From: UBA2779 sp965232615
GTDB lineage: Bacteria > Spirochaetota > Spirochaetia > DSM-2461
Assembly: GCA_965232615.1 (NCBI GenBank)
Contig: OZ246985.1
Location: 1,240,001 to 1,304,000, forward strand
Reading direction: 5' to 3'
DNA length: 64,000 nt
The notes below the pieces were generated by a model. It saw only the letters and a list, made by a program, of their open reading frames with translations. It made no database searches and was not told the DNA's origin. The position numbers and the translations under genes were made by a program. Each line of letters begins with the position of its first letter. Within the stretch, counting starts at the first letter, position 1. This document shows, piece after piece, positions 51,364 through 60,359 of the stretch.

Positions 51364-51798
51364 ATGGATATAGCCAACACTTTGAGTGGAACCAGCCTTG
51401 TGGATCTTGAGAGACAGGTTGATACATTTAATGCAAAGCAGAGTTACACTCGCAGCGTACGGGACAATCTTCAAAGGGATGATTTCCTTAAGATTTTGAT
51501 TACTCAGCTTCAGCATCAGGATCCAACAAAGCCAATGGAAGATAGGGAATTTATTGCTCAAATGGCTCAGTTCTCATCATTGGAACAGATGACAAACATG
51601 AGCCGGCAGTTTGAGGAGCTTTCAGCAACGATGAAAAATGCTCAAGCTGTGAATCTTGTGGGGCGGAGTGTGGAGATAAATCATGGGAAATCAACAGTTC
51701 ATGGAATTGTTGAAGCTGTCAACGGCAACACATTCCCGCAATTACTTGTGGATGGTGTGTATTACAACTATGACGATGTTGTAAAAGTAATGAAATAA
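51364..51798 (+). CDS. flgD: Flagellar hook capping protein FlgD
   Basis: 144 aa, the short form. The N-terminal signature LQRDDFLKILITQLQHQDPT followed by KPMEDREFIAQMAQFSSLEQ is present. The C-terminal beta domains of longer FlgD proteins are largely missing, as in other spirochaetes. Confidence 0.9.
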   Translation: MDIANTLSGTSLVDLERQVDTFNAKQSYTRSVRDNLQRDDFLKILITQLQHQDPTKPMEDREFIAQMAQFSSLEQMTNMSRQFEELSATMKNAQAVNLVGRSVEINHGKSTVHGIVEAVNGNTFPQLLVDGVYYNYDDVVKVMK

Positions 51799-51814
51799 CA
51801 GGAGAGATAAGACT

Positions 51815-53227
51815 ATGATGCGATCACTTTATTCCGGTGTCTCTGGCTTGCAGAATCACCAGATCAGAATGGATGTTATTGGTAATAATATCTCCAATGT
51901 GAATACTATTGGATTCAAAAGAGGGCGAGTGAATTTTCATGATCTTATTTCCCAGAACATGAGTGGTGCGGCCAGGCCAACTGATGAGGTTGGAGGCGTG
52001 AATCCCAAGCAGATAGGACTGGGAATGACGGTAGCCAGTATTGACACAATTCATTCACAAGGGTCTTTGCAGACAACTGGAGTGATATCTGATATCGCCA
52101 TCCAGGGTAATGGTTTTTACATCCTCCGTTCAGGTGATAAGGAATTCTATACACGAGCAGGTGCATTCGACCTGGATGCTGAAGGGTATGTCGTGAATCC
52201 CGCAAATGGAATGAGACTTCAGGGATGGCTGCCTGAGGACCTGGGAGATGGTCAGTTTGGTGCCATACAAACGGCTGCTGATGTGCAGGATCTTGTTGTC
52301 CCTGTGGGTTCCAAGGATCCTGCCCGGGCTACAACTCTGGTAGAACTGGCGAGTAATCTGGATAAAAGAACTCCTGTCATACCTCCGGGCGCTGGACCAG
52401 CAACTGTTGCTGAAGGAACCTGGAATCTGGATAAGGAGATCTATGATTCTTTCGGCAATGTCCATGAAATGCGAATAAACTTCACCCGGACACCGGATAT
52501 CAACAATTCCTGGGATGTTGTTGTACAGATTGACGCAAACAGACCAGCCGATGCGGAAGTTCCCTCCAATGTTACATTGGGTTTTGATCCGGCAACGGCG
52601 ACTGGAAATGGTAACAATGAAGGTGAGTTTACCATGACATTCGACAATCTTGGGGCTGTATCCACTGTGACTGATGCCCAGGGTAATATCATTGATGCTG
52701 GTCGAATACAGATTCCCATTACGTTCGATATTGAAAATGATGCAAATGGTGAGATAATTACACAGAACTTTTTGATAGATGTGGGTGAAGTTGGCAGCTA
52801 TACAAATTCCACGACTCAATTTGCAGAGGCTTCAAGTACGAAAGCTTTCAGGCAGGATGGATTTTCCATGGGTTATCTGGAAACCTACAGCATAGATCAA
52901 AAAGGCGTTATATCCGGAATCTACTCCAATGGAACCATAAGGGATCTCGGTCAGGTAGCATTGGCCAGCTTCACAAATCCTGGGGGGTTAACGAAAGTTG
53001 GAGAAACAGCATTCAGCCAATCAATAAATTCAGGCGAAGCTTTGCTGGGGCCTTCAGGCGTTGCCGGGAAAGGGAAAATCATTTCCGGTGCGTTGGAGAT
53101 GAGCAAGGTTGATCTTGCTGAAGAGTTCACTGATATGATCGTTACTCAGCGCGGTTTCCAATCCAACAGCAAGACCATCCAGACTTCAGATCAAATGCTT
53201 CAGGAGCTTTTGACACTTAAACGATAA
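51815..53227 (+). CDS. flgE: Flagellar hook protein FlgE
   Basis: Builds the hook. N-terminal LYSGVSGLQNHQIRMDVIGN with NNISNVNTIGFKR, and C-terminal EEFTDMIVTQRGFQSNSKTI. 470 aa, start ATG-ATG behind GGAGAG. The protein contains no cysteine at all: the position that in Treponema denticola FlgE is C178 of the lysinoalanine cross-link appears here as S180 (ELASNLDKR; codon AGT at 52352-52354), while the partner lysine, K165 there, is kept as K167 (VGSKDPARAT). Confidence 0.93.
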   Translation: MMRSLYSGVSGLQNHQIRMDVIGNNISNVNTIGFKRGRVNFHDLISQNMSGAARPTDEVGGVNPKQIGLGMTVASIDTIHSQGSLQTTGVISDIAIQGNGFYILRSGDKEFYTRAGAFDLDAEGYVVNPANGMRLQGWLPEDLGDGQFGAIQTAADVQDLVVPVGSKDPARATTLVELASNLDKRTPVIPPGAGPATVAEGTWNLDKEIYDSFGNVHEMRINFTRTPDINNSWDVVVQIDANRPADAEVPSNVTLGFDPATATGNGNNEGEFTMTFDNLGAVSTVTDAQGNIIDAGRIQIPITFDIENDANGEIITQNFLIDVGEVGSYTNSTTQFAEASSTKAFRQDGFSMGYLETYSIDQKGVISGIYSNGTIRDLGQVALASFTNPGGLTKVGETAFSQSINSGEALLGPSGVAGKGKIISGALEMSKVDLAEEFTDMIVTQRGFQSNSKTIQTSDQMLQELLTLKR

Positions 53228-53271
53228 TCAGAGTATTCGTCTCACTGAGAAGGCGTTGAGGAAAACTTGGT

Positions 53272-53481
53272 ATGATCAAAGTTAGTTTGCCGGGTAAATC
53301 AGAGCGGCATGTTCTTCTGAATCCTCACTTGATTGAGTATATCGAGGAATTCGGTGCAGGAAGAACAGGGTTGTTGTTAACAAATGGCAAGCGTTTTGTT
53401 GTAAACGAATCACCCGATGAAATCCAGACTCTGATTATTGAATACAGACGGAAGATCGGTTCTTCCTCTCAAGAGGAGTAG
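53272..53481 (+). CDS. flbD: FlbD family flagellar protein
   Basis: 69 aa. LNPHLIEYIEEFGAGRTGLL and TNGKRFVVNESPDEI match the small FlbD proteins found next to motA in spirochaetes and Firmicutes. Role not established; sometimes described as a swarming or motility regulator. Confidence 0.82.
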   Translation: MIKVSLPGKSERHVLLNPHLIEYIEEFGAGRTGLLLTNGKRFVVNESPDEIQTLIIEYRRKIGSSSQEE

Positions 53482-53485
53482 ATTT

Positions 53486-54265
53486 ATGGATATTGCAACA
53501 ATTGGTGGAATGGCAGCAGGTTTAATCCTCATATTGACAGCCTTTGTCCTTGGAGGCAACAGAGTTATGGGGTTGGTGGATATCAACTCATTTGTTGTTG
53601 TCGTATTTGGTTCTCTTGCAGCTGTTATTGCTGGAAATCCCCTGCGAAGAACTATGAATCTTGTCCGGTATATGAATATTGCTTTTCAACTTCCTTCCGT
53701 CCAGGATAAAACTATTCTTATCGGACAACTTGTTGAATTCTCTACCAGTGCCCGCAAAGAAGGAATTTTATCTCTTGATGATTCCCTGGATGATCTGGAA
53801 GATGATTTTTTACGTGGAGGACTACGTCTTGTCGTGGATGGTACGGATCCGGATATTATTAAACGGATTCTTTATACGAATCTCGATCAAGTGGAATTCC
53901 GGCATGAAAATGGAATCGGAGTATTTGAGAGATGGGCAAAACTTGCTCCGGCATTCGGTATGATTGGAACACTTCTCGGGCTCATTGGTATGATGGCTAA
54001 TCTTGAGGATACAGCTTCAATCGGTCCCAATATGGCGATTGCCCTTGTCACAACTCTTTATGGTACTATTTTTGCCAATTTGATTATCATTCCCATTCAG
54101 AGCAAACTACAGGATAGACATAATGATGAAATGCAGTTGAAGGAGATCATCATCCAGGGAATTCTCTCCATTCAAAGTGGTGATAATCCTCGAATACTTG
54201 AGGATAAACTTTTAACATTTATACCTCCTTCAGAAAGACCCACCCAGAGTGTGGCAGGAGATTAA
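53486..54265 (+). CDS. motA: Flagellar stator protein MotA
   Basis: Proton or sodium channel subunit. Four helices; the start at ATG 53486 (MDIATIGGMAAGLILILTAF) behind AGAGGAG gives 259 aa. The second membrane pair follows FERWAKLAPAFGMIGTLLGL, and SIGPNMAIALVTTLYGTIFA is the channel-lining helix. Confidence 0.93.
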   Translation: MDIATIGGMAAGLILILTAFVLGGNRVMGLVDINSFVVVVFGSLAAVIAGNPLRRTMNLVRYMNIAFQLPSVQDKTILIGQLVEFSTSARKEGILSLDDSLDDLEDDFLRGGLRLVVDGTDPDIIKRILYTNLDQVEFRHENGIGVFERWAKLAPAFGMIGTLLGLIGMMANLEDTASIGPNMAIALVTTLYGTIFANLIIIPIQSKLQDRHNDEMQLKEIIIQGILSIQSGDNPRILEDKLLTFIPPSERPTQSVAGD

Positions 54266-54268
54266 TGC

Positions 54269-55012
54269 ATGTCCGATCAAGAGAGGGCTGTTAAAAAAGA
54301 AAAAGGGTCTCGTGGTGCTGATGACTGGCTCACAACATACGCTGATATGGTCACTCTTCTCCTGACTTTTTTTGTTTTGTTGATGAATCCAGATAATCCC
54401 ATTGACAGCCAGAGAGTTGAATTAATTATGCAGGCTTTTCAGGGACTTGGTCCCATGCAGGGGGGCAATACTCTGTCGGAAGGATTCCTGGCTGAGTTGG
54501 GCAATGATGTGGCAAATTTACCATCAAAAACTGGTGGAAACCGTCTTAAGAACGCCCGTAAAAAAGCTGTAAGTGAATTTCAACCAGAAATACAAAATCG
54601 ATTTGTGAAGATAAAAGAAGATGAACGGGGTTTGGTCATTACCCTTGCCGGTGATTTCCTGTTTAAGAGGGGCAGTGCTGAAGTTGATCTGGAACAATCC
54701 AGAAATACATTGCGAAAACTTGCTCAATATATTGAATCAGATGACCTGGTTAATAGAAAAATTCGCCTTGAAGGTCATTCAGACTCACTACCAACAGAAC
54801 CTCAGGGCCCATGGCCTACAAACTGGGAGTTATCAGCCGCTCGTTCATCCTCTGTTTTGCATTATCTTGTTGATTATGGAGCAACAGAAAATCGATTCCA
54901 AATTGCAGGTTTTGCCGATACAGTGAAGATCCGAAATCCAGAACGAACTGAAGCCGATCGTGCTGAAAACAGACGAGTTGATATTGTTATTCTCAAAGAA
55001 GGACATGAATGA
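54269..55012 (+). CDS. motB: Flagellar stator protein MotB
   Basis: 247 aa. A single N-terminal helix contains the ion-binding aspartate D26 (TYADMVTLLLTFFVLLMN). The OmpA-like peptidoglycan-binding domain has RKIRLEGHSDSLPTEPQGPW and NWELSAARSSSVLHYLVDYG. It lies 3 bases after motA. Confidence 0.93.
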   Translation: MSDQERAVKKEKGSRGADDWLTTYADMVTLLLTFFVLLMNPDNPIDSQRVELIMQAFQGLGPMQGGNTLSEGFLAELGNDVANLPSKTGGNRLKNARKKAVSEFQPEIQNRFVKIKEDERGLVITLAGDFLFKRGSAEVDLEQSRNTLRKLAQYIESDDLVNRKIRLEGHSDSLPTEPQGPWPTNWELSAARSSSVLHYLVDYGATENRFQIAGFADTVKIRNPERTEADRAENRRVDIVILKEGHE

Positions 55013-55033
55013 ATAAAATATACAAAACAGGGG

Positions 55034-55063
55034 CTGACATACTTTTCGTAAATATGTTATTAT
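55034..55063 (+). promoter_or_regulatory. Candidate internal promoter before fliL
   Basis: CTGACA (55034-55039), 18-base spacer, TATTAT (55058-55063), in an 81-base gap between motB and fliL, the largest in the flgB-flhF run. GGGAGGG precedes fliL. Confidence 0.35.
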
Positions 55064-55093
55064 TTTATAGACATCAAGGGAGGGCGATGTCTT

Positions 55094-55660
55094 ATGTCTG
55101 ATGAACAACTGGATCTTGGTAACGCCTTGGAATCTGAGGATGAAGGTTTTACTTCTGAGCCGGTCAAGCACAAATTATTCTCAGATCGAATAGTGAAATT
55201 CTTATTCTTTCTTGTATTCGGTATCATTGCTGTATTCCTGAGTATTACAATCAGCTTCTTTACATATCGGTTCATGGATAGAGGGAATCGAACGCGTCAA
55301 TTCCCGGTATTATCCGAAGAGTATAATACCGTCGTACCAGAATATGCTATTTGGACATTTCTTGCTGATGATGGTTATGATTTGAGAACTCAAACCAGTG
55401 ATCAGGAACGTTTCACAGTTTCAGCGAGAATAAAATTTGGTTACGATGATAAGGCCTACAAAGAACTATCCAGTGAGCTGACCAGTAAAAATGACATTTT
55501 GATGGATGCAATACGCTTTTATTTCAGCCAGCGAACGAAGGCTCAATTATCGGATGAAATAGCGGTGAAAGCAGAATTACTGAGCAGGGTTAACAGTTAC
55601 CTTTCTCAAGGAGAGATTGAGCAGATATTGTTTTTGCAGTATCAAATTATTGGGCTGTAG
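55094..55660 (+). CDS. fliL: Flagellar basal-body-associated protein FliL
   Basis: 188 aa: a cytoplasmic N-terminus, one helix (FLFFLVFGIIAVFLSITISF) and a periplasmic stomatin-like domain (RFTVSARIKFGYDDKAYKEL; then ELLSRVNSYLSQGEIEQILF). It supports stators; in Borrelia it is linked to motor orientation and stator recruitment. Confidence 0.88.
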   Translation: MSDEQLDLGNALESEDEGFTSEPVKHKLFSDRIVKFLFFLVFGIIAVFLSITISFFTYRFMDRGNRTRQFPVLSEEYNTVVPEYAIWTFLADDGYDLRTQTSDQERFTVSARIKFGYDDKAYKELSSELTSKNDILMDAIRFYFSQRTKAQLSDEIAVKAELLSRVNSYLSQGEIEQILFLQYQIIGL

Positions 55661-55677
55661 TAAAATAGGAGAACCAA

Positions 55678-56709
55678 GTGACAGAAGTTCTGTCCCAGGA
55701 CGAAATTGATCAATTACTCACTGCCATTAGTTCTGGAACTACCGAAACTGAAGAAATGACTCATACAGCGGAACGAAGGAATATCCGTATATGGGATTTC
55801 CGCCGTCCTGATAAGTTTTCCAAGGAACAGATTCGGACAGTTTCATTCATGCATGAAACTTTCGCGCGTCTTACAACGACAAGTTTGGCCGCTCAGCTTA
55901 GATCCATGGTTCATGTCCATGTTGCATCAGTCGATCAGCTTACCTATGAAGAATTCCTTCGATCAATACCCTCTCCCACTGCCCTGGCCGTTATCAGCAT
56001 GGATCCTCTCTCGGGTTCTGCCATACTTGAAATTGACCCGGCCATTACTTTTACGATGATTGATCGTTTGTTCGGCGGTCCCGGAGAAGGTGTTAAAATC
56101 AACAGGGAAATATCGGAAATTGAACGTGCCGTAATGGAATCTATCATTGTTCGGGTCCTTGGAAACCTGCGTGAGTCCTGGAGTCAGGTCGTCGATCTTC
56201 GTCCAAGGTTGGGGCAAATTGATACGAATCCCCAGTTTGTACAAATAGTCCCACCGACAGAAATGGTGCTACTGGTGACATTGGAAACGAAAATCGAAAA
56301 TGTTGAGGGAATGATCAACATTTGCATCCCCTACCTGACGATTGAACCTATTATCTCCAAGTTGTCAGCACAATACTGGTATTCTTCAGTTCGCCGGGGT
56401 ATTACTTCAGAAAATCTGATTCTGTTAAAGGAAAAATTGGAGAAGGTTTTTATTCCTATTATTGCTGAGATTGGGAAAATCAATCTGCCTGTGAAGAATA
56501 TCATTTCAATGGAACCTGGAAATGTCATACGTCTTCCTGGTGTTCGAACTGGAGATCAGATGACTCTAAAAATGGGAAATAAACCAAAATTTGAATGCAG
56601 ACCGGGTGTGATAGGAACTCGGCTGGCTGTTCAGGTTACGCGGCAGATTGAAGGTATTGATGAAACAGAATTTGATGAGCTTATTTCCGAAGGAGAATTA
56701 GATGAGTGA
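55678..56709 (+). CDS. fliM: Flagellar motor switch protein FliM
   Basis: C-ring protein binding CheY-P through the N-terminal motif LSQDEIDQLL. The middle domain has NIRIWDFRRPDKFSKEQIRT and the C-terminal SpoA domain follows from about residue 250. GTG start at 55678 behind AGGAG. 343 aa; it overlaps fliY by 8 bases. Confidence 0.94.
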   Translation: MTEVLSQDEIDQLLTAISSGTTETEEMTHTAERRNIRIWDFRRPDKFSKEQIRTVSFMHETFARLTTTSLAAQLRSMVHVHVASVDQLTYEEFLRSIPSPTALAVISMDPLSGSAILEIDPAITFTMIDRLFGGPGEGVKINREISEIERAVMESIIVRVLGNLRESWSQVVDLRPRLGQIDTNPQFVQIVPPTEMVLLVTLETKIENVEGMINICIPYLTIEPIISKLSAQYWYSSVRRGITSENLILLKEKLEKVFIPIIAEIGKINLPVKNIISMEPGNVIRLPGVRTGDQMTLKMGNKPKFECRPGVIGTRLAVQVTRQIEGIDETEFDELISEGELDE

Positions 56710-57826
56710 TGGAGTCCTCTCTCAAGATGAAATTGATGCTTTGCTGGGAGGTGATGCGATTCCTTCCATGCCTTCCGATGTAGATGTCAGCGGTCAGAAT
56801 GCTTCGGACAGCATGGATTTGAGCGGCATAATTGAATTGCTTGACCCAGTCGCCGACAATCTGGGTGAATCACTAACTGCTACCCTGTCAAAAAAAGTAA
56901 GTTCTGGAAAACCGGATATTCAAATGGTTGTCAGGGAAGATCTTCTTACTGCTTTACCGGATGAGATTGTGGAGTTTAAGAGTAACTTCAAGGGGGGATT
57001 GACCGGCATACATCTCCATCTGATCTCAAGAGATGATGCATTGAAAATTGCCACGTCAATGATAGGCCAGGATGGCCTGGAACTTGATGAAACAACGATT
57101 GGTGCTGTAGGTGAAGCTGTGAACCAAATCAATGGGATATCTCTGGCTGCAATTGGAGAAAAAGTAAGCGATGCCATTCTACCGGATGTGCCGGAAGGTC
57201 AGGTAATTCCCAGAGAATCGATCAGTCTTCCTGAGGGTCAGATAATTCAGGCGATTTACAATGTTGAGGTAGAAGATCAGGGCAGTATTGAAATCCGGGA
57301 AATTTTTGATCTGGATATGCTGGGCAGTTTCATTGGCAGACAGGCTCTCAGCAGTGATACCGATTCTCTTAATTCTTTTAAATCATTGATGGGAACGGCC
57401 CCCGCGGCTAACCAGATGAGTAATTCTGGACAGGTCTCGTTTAATACTAGCATGTCGTCTGGGCTGGACAGTCCATTATTGGGAGTTTCAGGTGATAATG
57501 CTTCTGCCAGACCCAATGTTCAGGGGATACAACTGCCCAATCTTTCACCATTAAGCTCCGCAGGTGAAAAAAGAAATATTGGACTCCTCATGGATGTGTC
57601 CATGGAGCTTTCAGTTGAACTAGGACGAACAAAATGGAAAATTAAGGATATTCTGGGTATTGGTGAGGGTACGATTGTTGAATTGGATAAACTTGCCGGT
57701 GAACCTGTGGATATCCTGGTTAACAACAATCTTCTGGCTAAAGGTGAGGTTGTTGTTATAGATGAGAACTTCGGAGTTCGCATAACTGAAATTGTCACAA
57801 CAATCGATAGAATGACTGAGCATTGA
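56702..57826 (+). CDS. fliY: Flagellar motor switch protein FliY (FliN with CheC-like domain)
   Basis: 374 aa, much longer than classic FliN (about 110-140). Its N-terminus repeats the CheY-binding motif (LSQDEIDALLGG). A CheC/CheX-like phosphatase-type domain follows (about 45-215, with GAVGEAVNQINGISLAAIGE), then a low-complexity linker and the C-terminal SpoA domain of FliN (MDVSMELSVELGRTKWKIKD; VDILVNNNLLAKGEVVVIDE). The NQI segment corresponds to the E-x-x-N motif of CheC; activity untested. Confidence 0.9.
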   Translation: MSDGVLSQDEIDALLGGDAIPSMPSDVDVSGQNASDSMDLSGIIELLDPVADNLGESLTATLSKKVSSGKPDIQMVVREDLLTALPDEIVEFKSNFKGGLTGIHLHLISRDDALKIATSMIGQDGLELDETTIGAVGEAVNQINGISLAAIGEKVSDAILPDVPEGQVIPRESISLPEGQIIQAIYNVEVEDQGSIEIREIFDLDMLGSFIGRQALSSDTDSLNSFKSLMGTAPAANQMSNSGQVSFNTSMSSGLDSPLLGVSGDNASARPNVQGIQLPNLSPLSSAGEKRNIGLLMDVSMELSVELGRTKWKIKDILGIGEGTIVELDKLAGEPVDILVNNNLLAKGEVVVIDENFGVRITEIVTTIDRMTEH

Positions 57827-57887
57827 GCTGTAGATAATTCAGACCGGTTGGGGAAGAACTGGCTTGATTTGAACTGGGAGGAACAAA

Positions 57888-58487
57888 TTGAAAATCACAT
57901 TTATCATACTCTTTTTCTTTGTAAGTGGCCTCCAGATTACAGCTCAGGAGGACAGTACCGCAACTCCTGCAACAAACAGACCGGAAGAAACTGAGATTCT
58001 ACTGGATCCAGAGATTGAAACAGGCTCTGGAGATACTGCCATCGGCGGAGAAAATCTTCCAGGTCTTGGAATCGGCGATTTCATACGCATGATACTCATC
58101 CTTGGTTTTGTGATCGCCCTGGTCTATGGTTTTTTCTGGCTTCTCAAAAGGTTTTCAGGTGTCAAGGCGGAACGGGAAGATGTCATTCATATTATTTCCA
58201 CGCGACCGCTGAAGGGGGATACAGCACTTCATCTGGTTGAAACTGGGAAAAGACTGTTCCTGATTGGAGGTTCTGGAAACTCAGTCAATTTGATTACAGA
58301 GATTGATGACAAAGAATCAATTGATGAGATTCGATTAGCTGCTTCGAGAAATCCCACGCCAGCGAATGGTTTCAATTCTCTGCTCAGGAGGCGATTGAAT
58401 TCAGATGCCGGGATAACGGATGCAGGAGAAAACAAGGATCCCGCAGAATTTCTCCGGCAGCAGAGAGATCGATTACAAGACTTATGA
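57888..58487 (+). CDS. fliO: Flagellar biosynthesis protein FliO (FliZ)
   Basis: 199 aa with a TTG start at 57888 behind GGGAGG. A signal-like N-terminus (ITFIILFFFVSGLQITA), a second helix (IRMILILGFVIALVYGFFWL), and a short cytoplasmic FliO domain (IISTRPLKGDTALHLVETGK). It assists assembly of the FliP ring. Confidence 0.82.
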   Translation: MKITFIILFFFVSGLQITAQEDSTATPATNRPEETEILLDPEIETGSGDTAIGGENLPGLGIGDFIRMILILGFVIALVYGFFWLLKRFSGVKAEREDVIHIISTRPLKGDTALHLVETGKRLFLIGGSGNSVNLITEIDDKESIDEIRLAASRNPTPANGFNSLLRRRLNSDAGITDAGENKDPAEFLRQQRDRLQDL

Positions 58488-59284
58488 GATGTTCACGACT
58501 CCGACAGAAGATTTTTACTCTATTCCTGATCTTTTTATTCAGCTCACAGTCCATTATTGCCCAGGAAGCAGAAACTGTCGCTGATACCCGGAACAATGGA
58601 ATCCCCATTCCTTTTGTCGATTTGACACTGAGGGAACCCCTCTCCAATAATGAGACATCCCTTTCCATACAATTGTTGTTATTGCTTACAATTATCAGTC
58701 TGGCACCATCAATAGCTGTACTGATGACCAGTTTTTTACGGATCTCCATTGTTCTTGATTTCATAAAGCGTGCTCTTTCCCTTCAGCAGGTACCTCCAAA
58801 CTCTGTGCTTATGGGAATTGCTCTTTTTATCACATTGTTCATTATGTTTCCTACGTTTACTTCGGTGTATCAAGAGGCCTTTGTACCCTATGCCGATGGT
58901 CAGATTGAAACAGAGGAACTGTATGCGAAGGCCGTCTCGCCTCTTCGATACTTCATGTACCGTCAAATGGCGTCAGATACAAAGAATATCACATTATTTA
59001 TGAATCTATCAGGATTGGAAAAACCGGAAACTTTTGCAGATGTTCCAACATATGTGCTGATTCCAGCCTTTGTTCTTCATGAACTGATAGTCGCATTTCG
59101 TATCGGAATATATATATATGTACCCTTTATTATCATCGATATGCTGGTCGCATCTATTCTGATGTCTATGGGGATGATAATGCTCCCCCCTGTGATGATA
59201 TCAATGCCGTTCAAACTGATTCTTTTTGTTCTGGTGGATGGCTGGACTCTGCTGGTGGAACAAATTGTTCTGGGTTTTCAATAA
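58484..59284 (+). CDS. fliP: Flagellar export gate protein FliP
   Basis: 266 aa with a cleavable signal (LFLIFLFSSQSIIAQ). Family blocks are SLAPSIAVLMTSFLRISIVL, PPNSVLMGIALFITLFIMFP, ELIVAFRIGIYIYVPFIIID and LMSMGMIMLPPVMISMPFKL. It forms the export gate with FliQ and FliR. Confidence 0.95.
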   Translation: MRCSRLRQKIFTLFLIFLFSSQSIIAQEAETVADTRNNGIPIPFVDLTLREPLSNNETSLSIQLLLLLTIISLAPSIAVLMTSFLRISIVLDFIKRALSLQQVPPNSVLMGIALFITLFIMFPTFTSVYQEAFVPYADGQIETEELYAKAVSPLRYFMYRQMASDTKNITLFMNLSGLEKPETFADVPTYVLIPAFVLHELIVAFRIGIYIYVPFIIIDMLVASILMSMGMIMLPPVMISMPFKLILFVLVDGWTLLVEQIVLGFQ

Positions 59285-59295
59285 GGAGGAGCTGA

Positions 59296-59565
59296 ATGGA
59301 ATTAAGCAATGTTATCGAGTTAATGCGTTCATCAGTAATGACAATAGTCATTCTTGCTGCTCCAGTATTACTTGTGGCAATGGGTGTCGGATTGATTATT
59401 TCAATTATTCAGGCAACTACAAGTATTCAGGATCAAACTCTTACCTTCGTACCAAAAATCCTTGCGATTCTTGCAGTACTTGCAACACTGTTCGGCTGGA
59501 TGGCTACCCGATTGATAAGCTTTACTACGATACTTTTTGAAAGGATATCCAATCTCACCGTATGA
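59296..59565 (+). CDS. fliQ: Flagellar export gate protein FliQ
   Basis: 89 aa, two helices: VMTIVILAAPVLLVAMGVGL and the second in ILAILAVLATLFGWMATRLI, with IQATTSIQDQTLTFVPKI between them, the universal FliQ loop. Start behind AGGAGG; overlaps fliR by 4 bases. Confidence 0.94.
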   Translation: MELSNVIELMRSSVMTIVILAAPVLLVAMGVGLIISIIQATTSIQDQTLTFVPKILAILAVLATLFGWMATRLISFTTILFERISNLTV

Positions 59566-60359
59566 ATGTCTGGAGTAACTTAATCGATGAAGCACAACTT
59601 TTTCTGATTGTGTTTGCAAGGGTGGCGGCGCTTTTGCGAACAGCTCCATTGACTTCTTCTTCAGCAATACCCCCATTGGCCAGGGGAACACTGGCATTCT
59701 TTGTGTCTATAATCTTCTACTATTTTGCCGGTGCATCGTATGGCTCCCTGCCGGAAACCGTGATTTCATATGCTTTTGTCATTATTGCCGAAGTGTTATT
59801 AGGAATACTCATGGGTTTGTTCCTGCAGATAATATTTGCGGTTTTCCAAACATCCGGACAGTTGTTTTCCTTCCAGATGGGATTTGGTGCTTCTCAGGTG
59901 TATGACCATATGGCTCAGGTTGAGATTCCATTGATTGGACAGTATTTTAATTTAATTGGTCTGGCCGTGTTTCTGTCCGTTGACGGCCTGCAAAAAATCT
60001 TCTTATCAGGACTTGCCGCATCATTCAGGGTTATGAAAGGCACCGATTTTCTTCTTGCCGATACTTATCTCAGAGATACTCTGATCAGATCTATTGGCCG
60101 GTTGTTCGAGCAGTCATTGATTCTGGGTTTCCCCATTCTGGGAACACTGATCTTAATATCGATTACGATGGGATTGCTGGCAAAAGCAGCACCACAGATG
60201 AATCTATTGATGGTAGGGTTCCCCATACAGATAGGTGTCGGATTCACTGTAATGATTATTGTGACGCCATTTGTTGTAGAGAAGATGTCTTCATTGATTG
60301 ATATGGGTTTTCAAATAATAGCTGACTATCTCCGAATGACGGGAAGGGCTTTACCATGA
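59562..60359 (+). CDS. fliR: Flagellar export gate protein FliR
   Basis: 265 aa, about seven helices. FARVAALLRTAPLTSSSAIP at the N-terminus, the GEVLLG-like IIAEVLLGILMGLFLQIIFA and the AAPQMNLLMVGFPIQIGVGF signature near the C-terminus. It overlaps fliQ and flhB by 4 bases each. Confidence 0.94.
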   Translation: MNVWSNLIDEAQLFLIVFARVAALLRTAPLTSSSAIPPLARGTLAFFVSIIFYYFAGASYGSLPETVISYAFVIIAEVLLGILMGLFLQIIFAVFQTSGQLFSFQMGFGASQVYDHMAQVEIPLIGQYFNLIGLAVFLSVDGLQKIFLSGLAASFRVMKGTDFLLADTYLRDTLIRSIGRLFEQSLILGFPILGTLILISITMGLLAKAAPQMNLLMVGFPIQIGVGFTVMIIVTPFVVEKMSSLIDMGFQIIADYLRMTGRALP

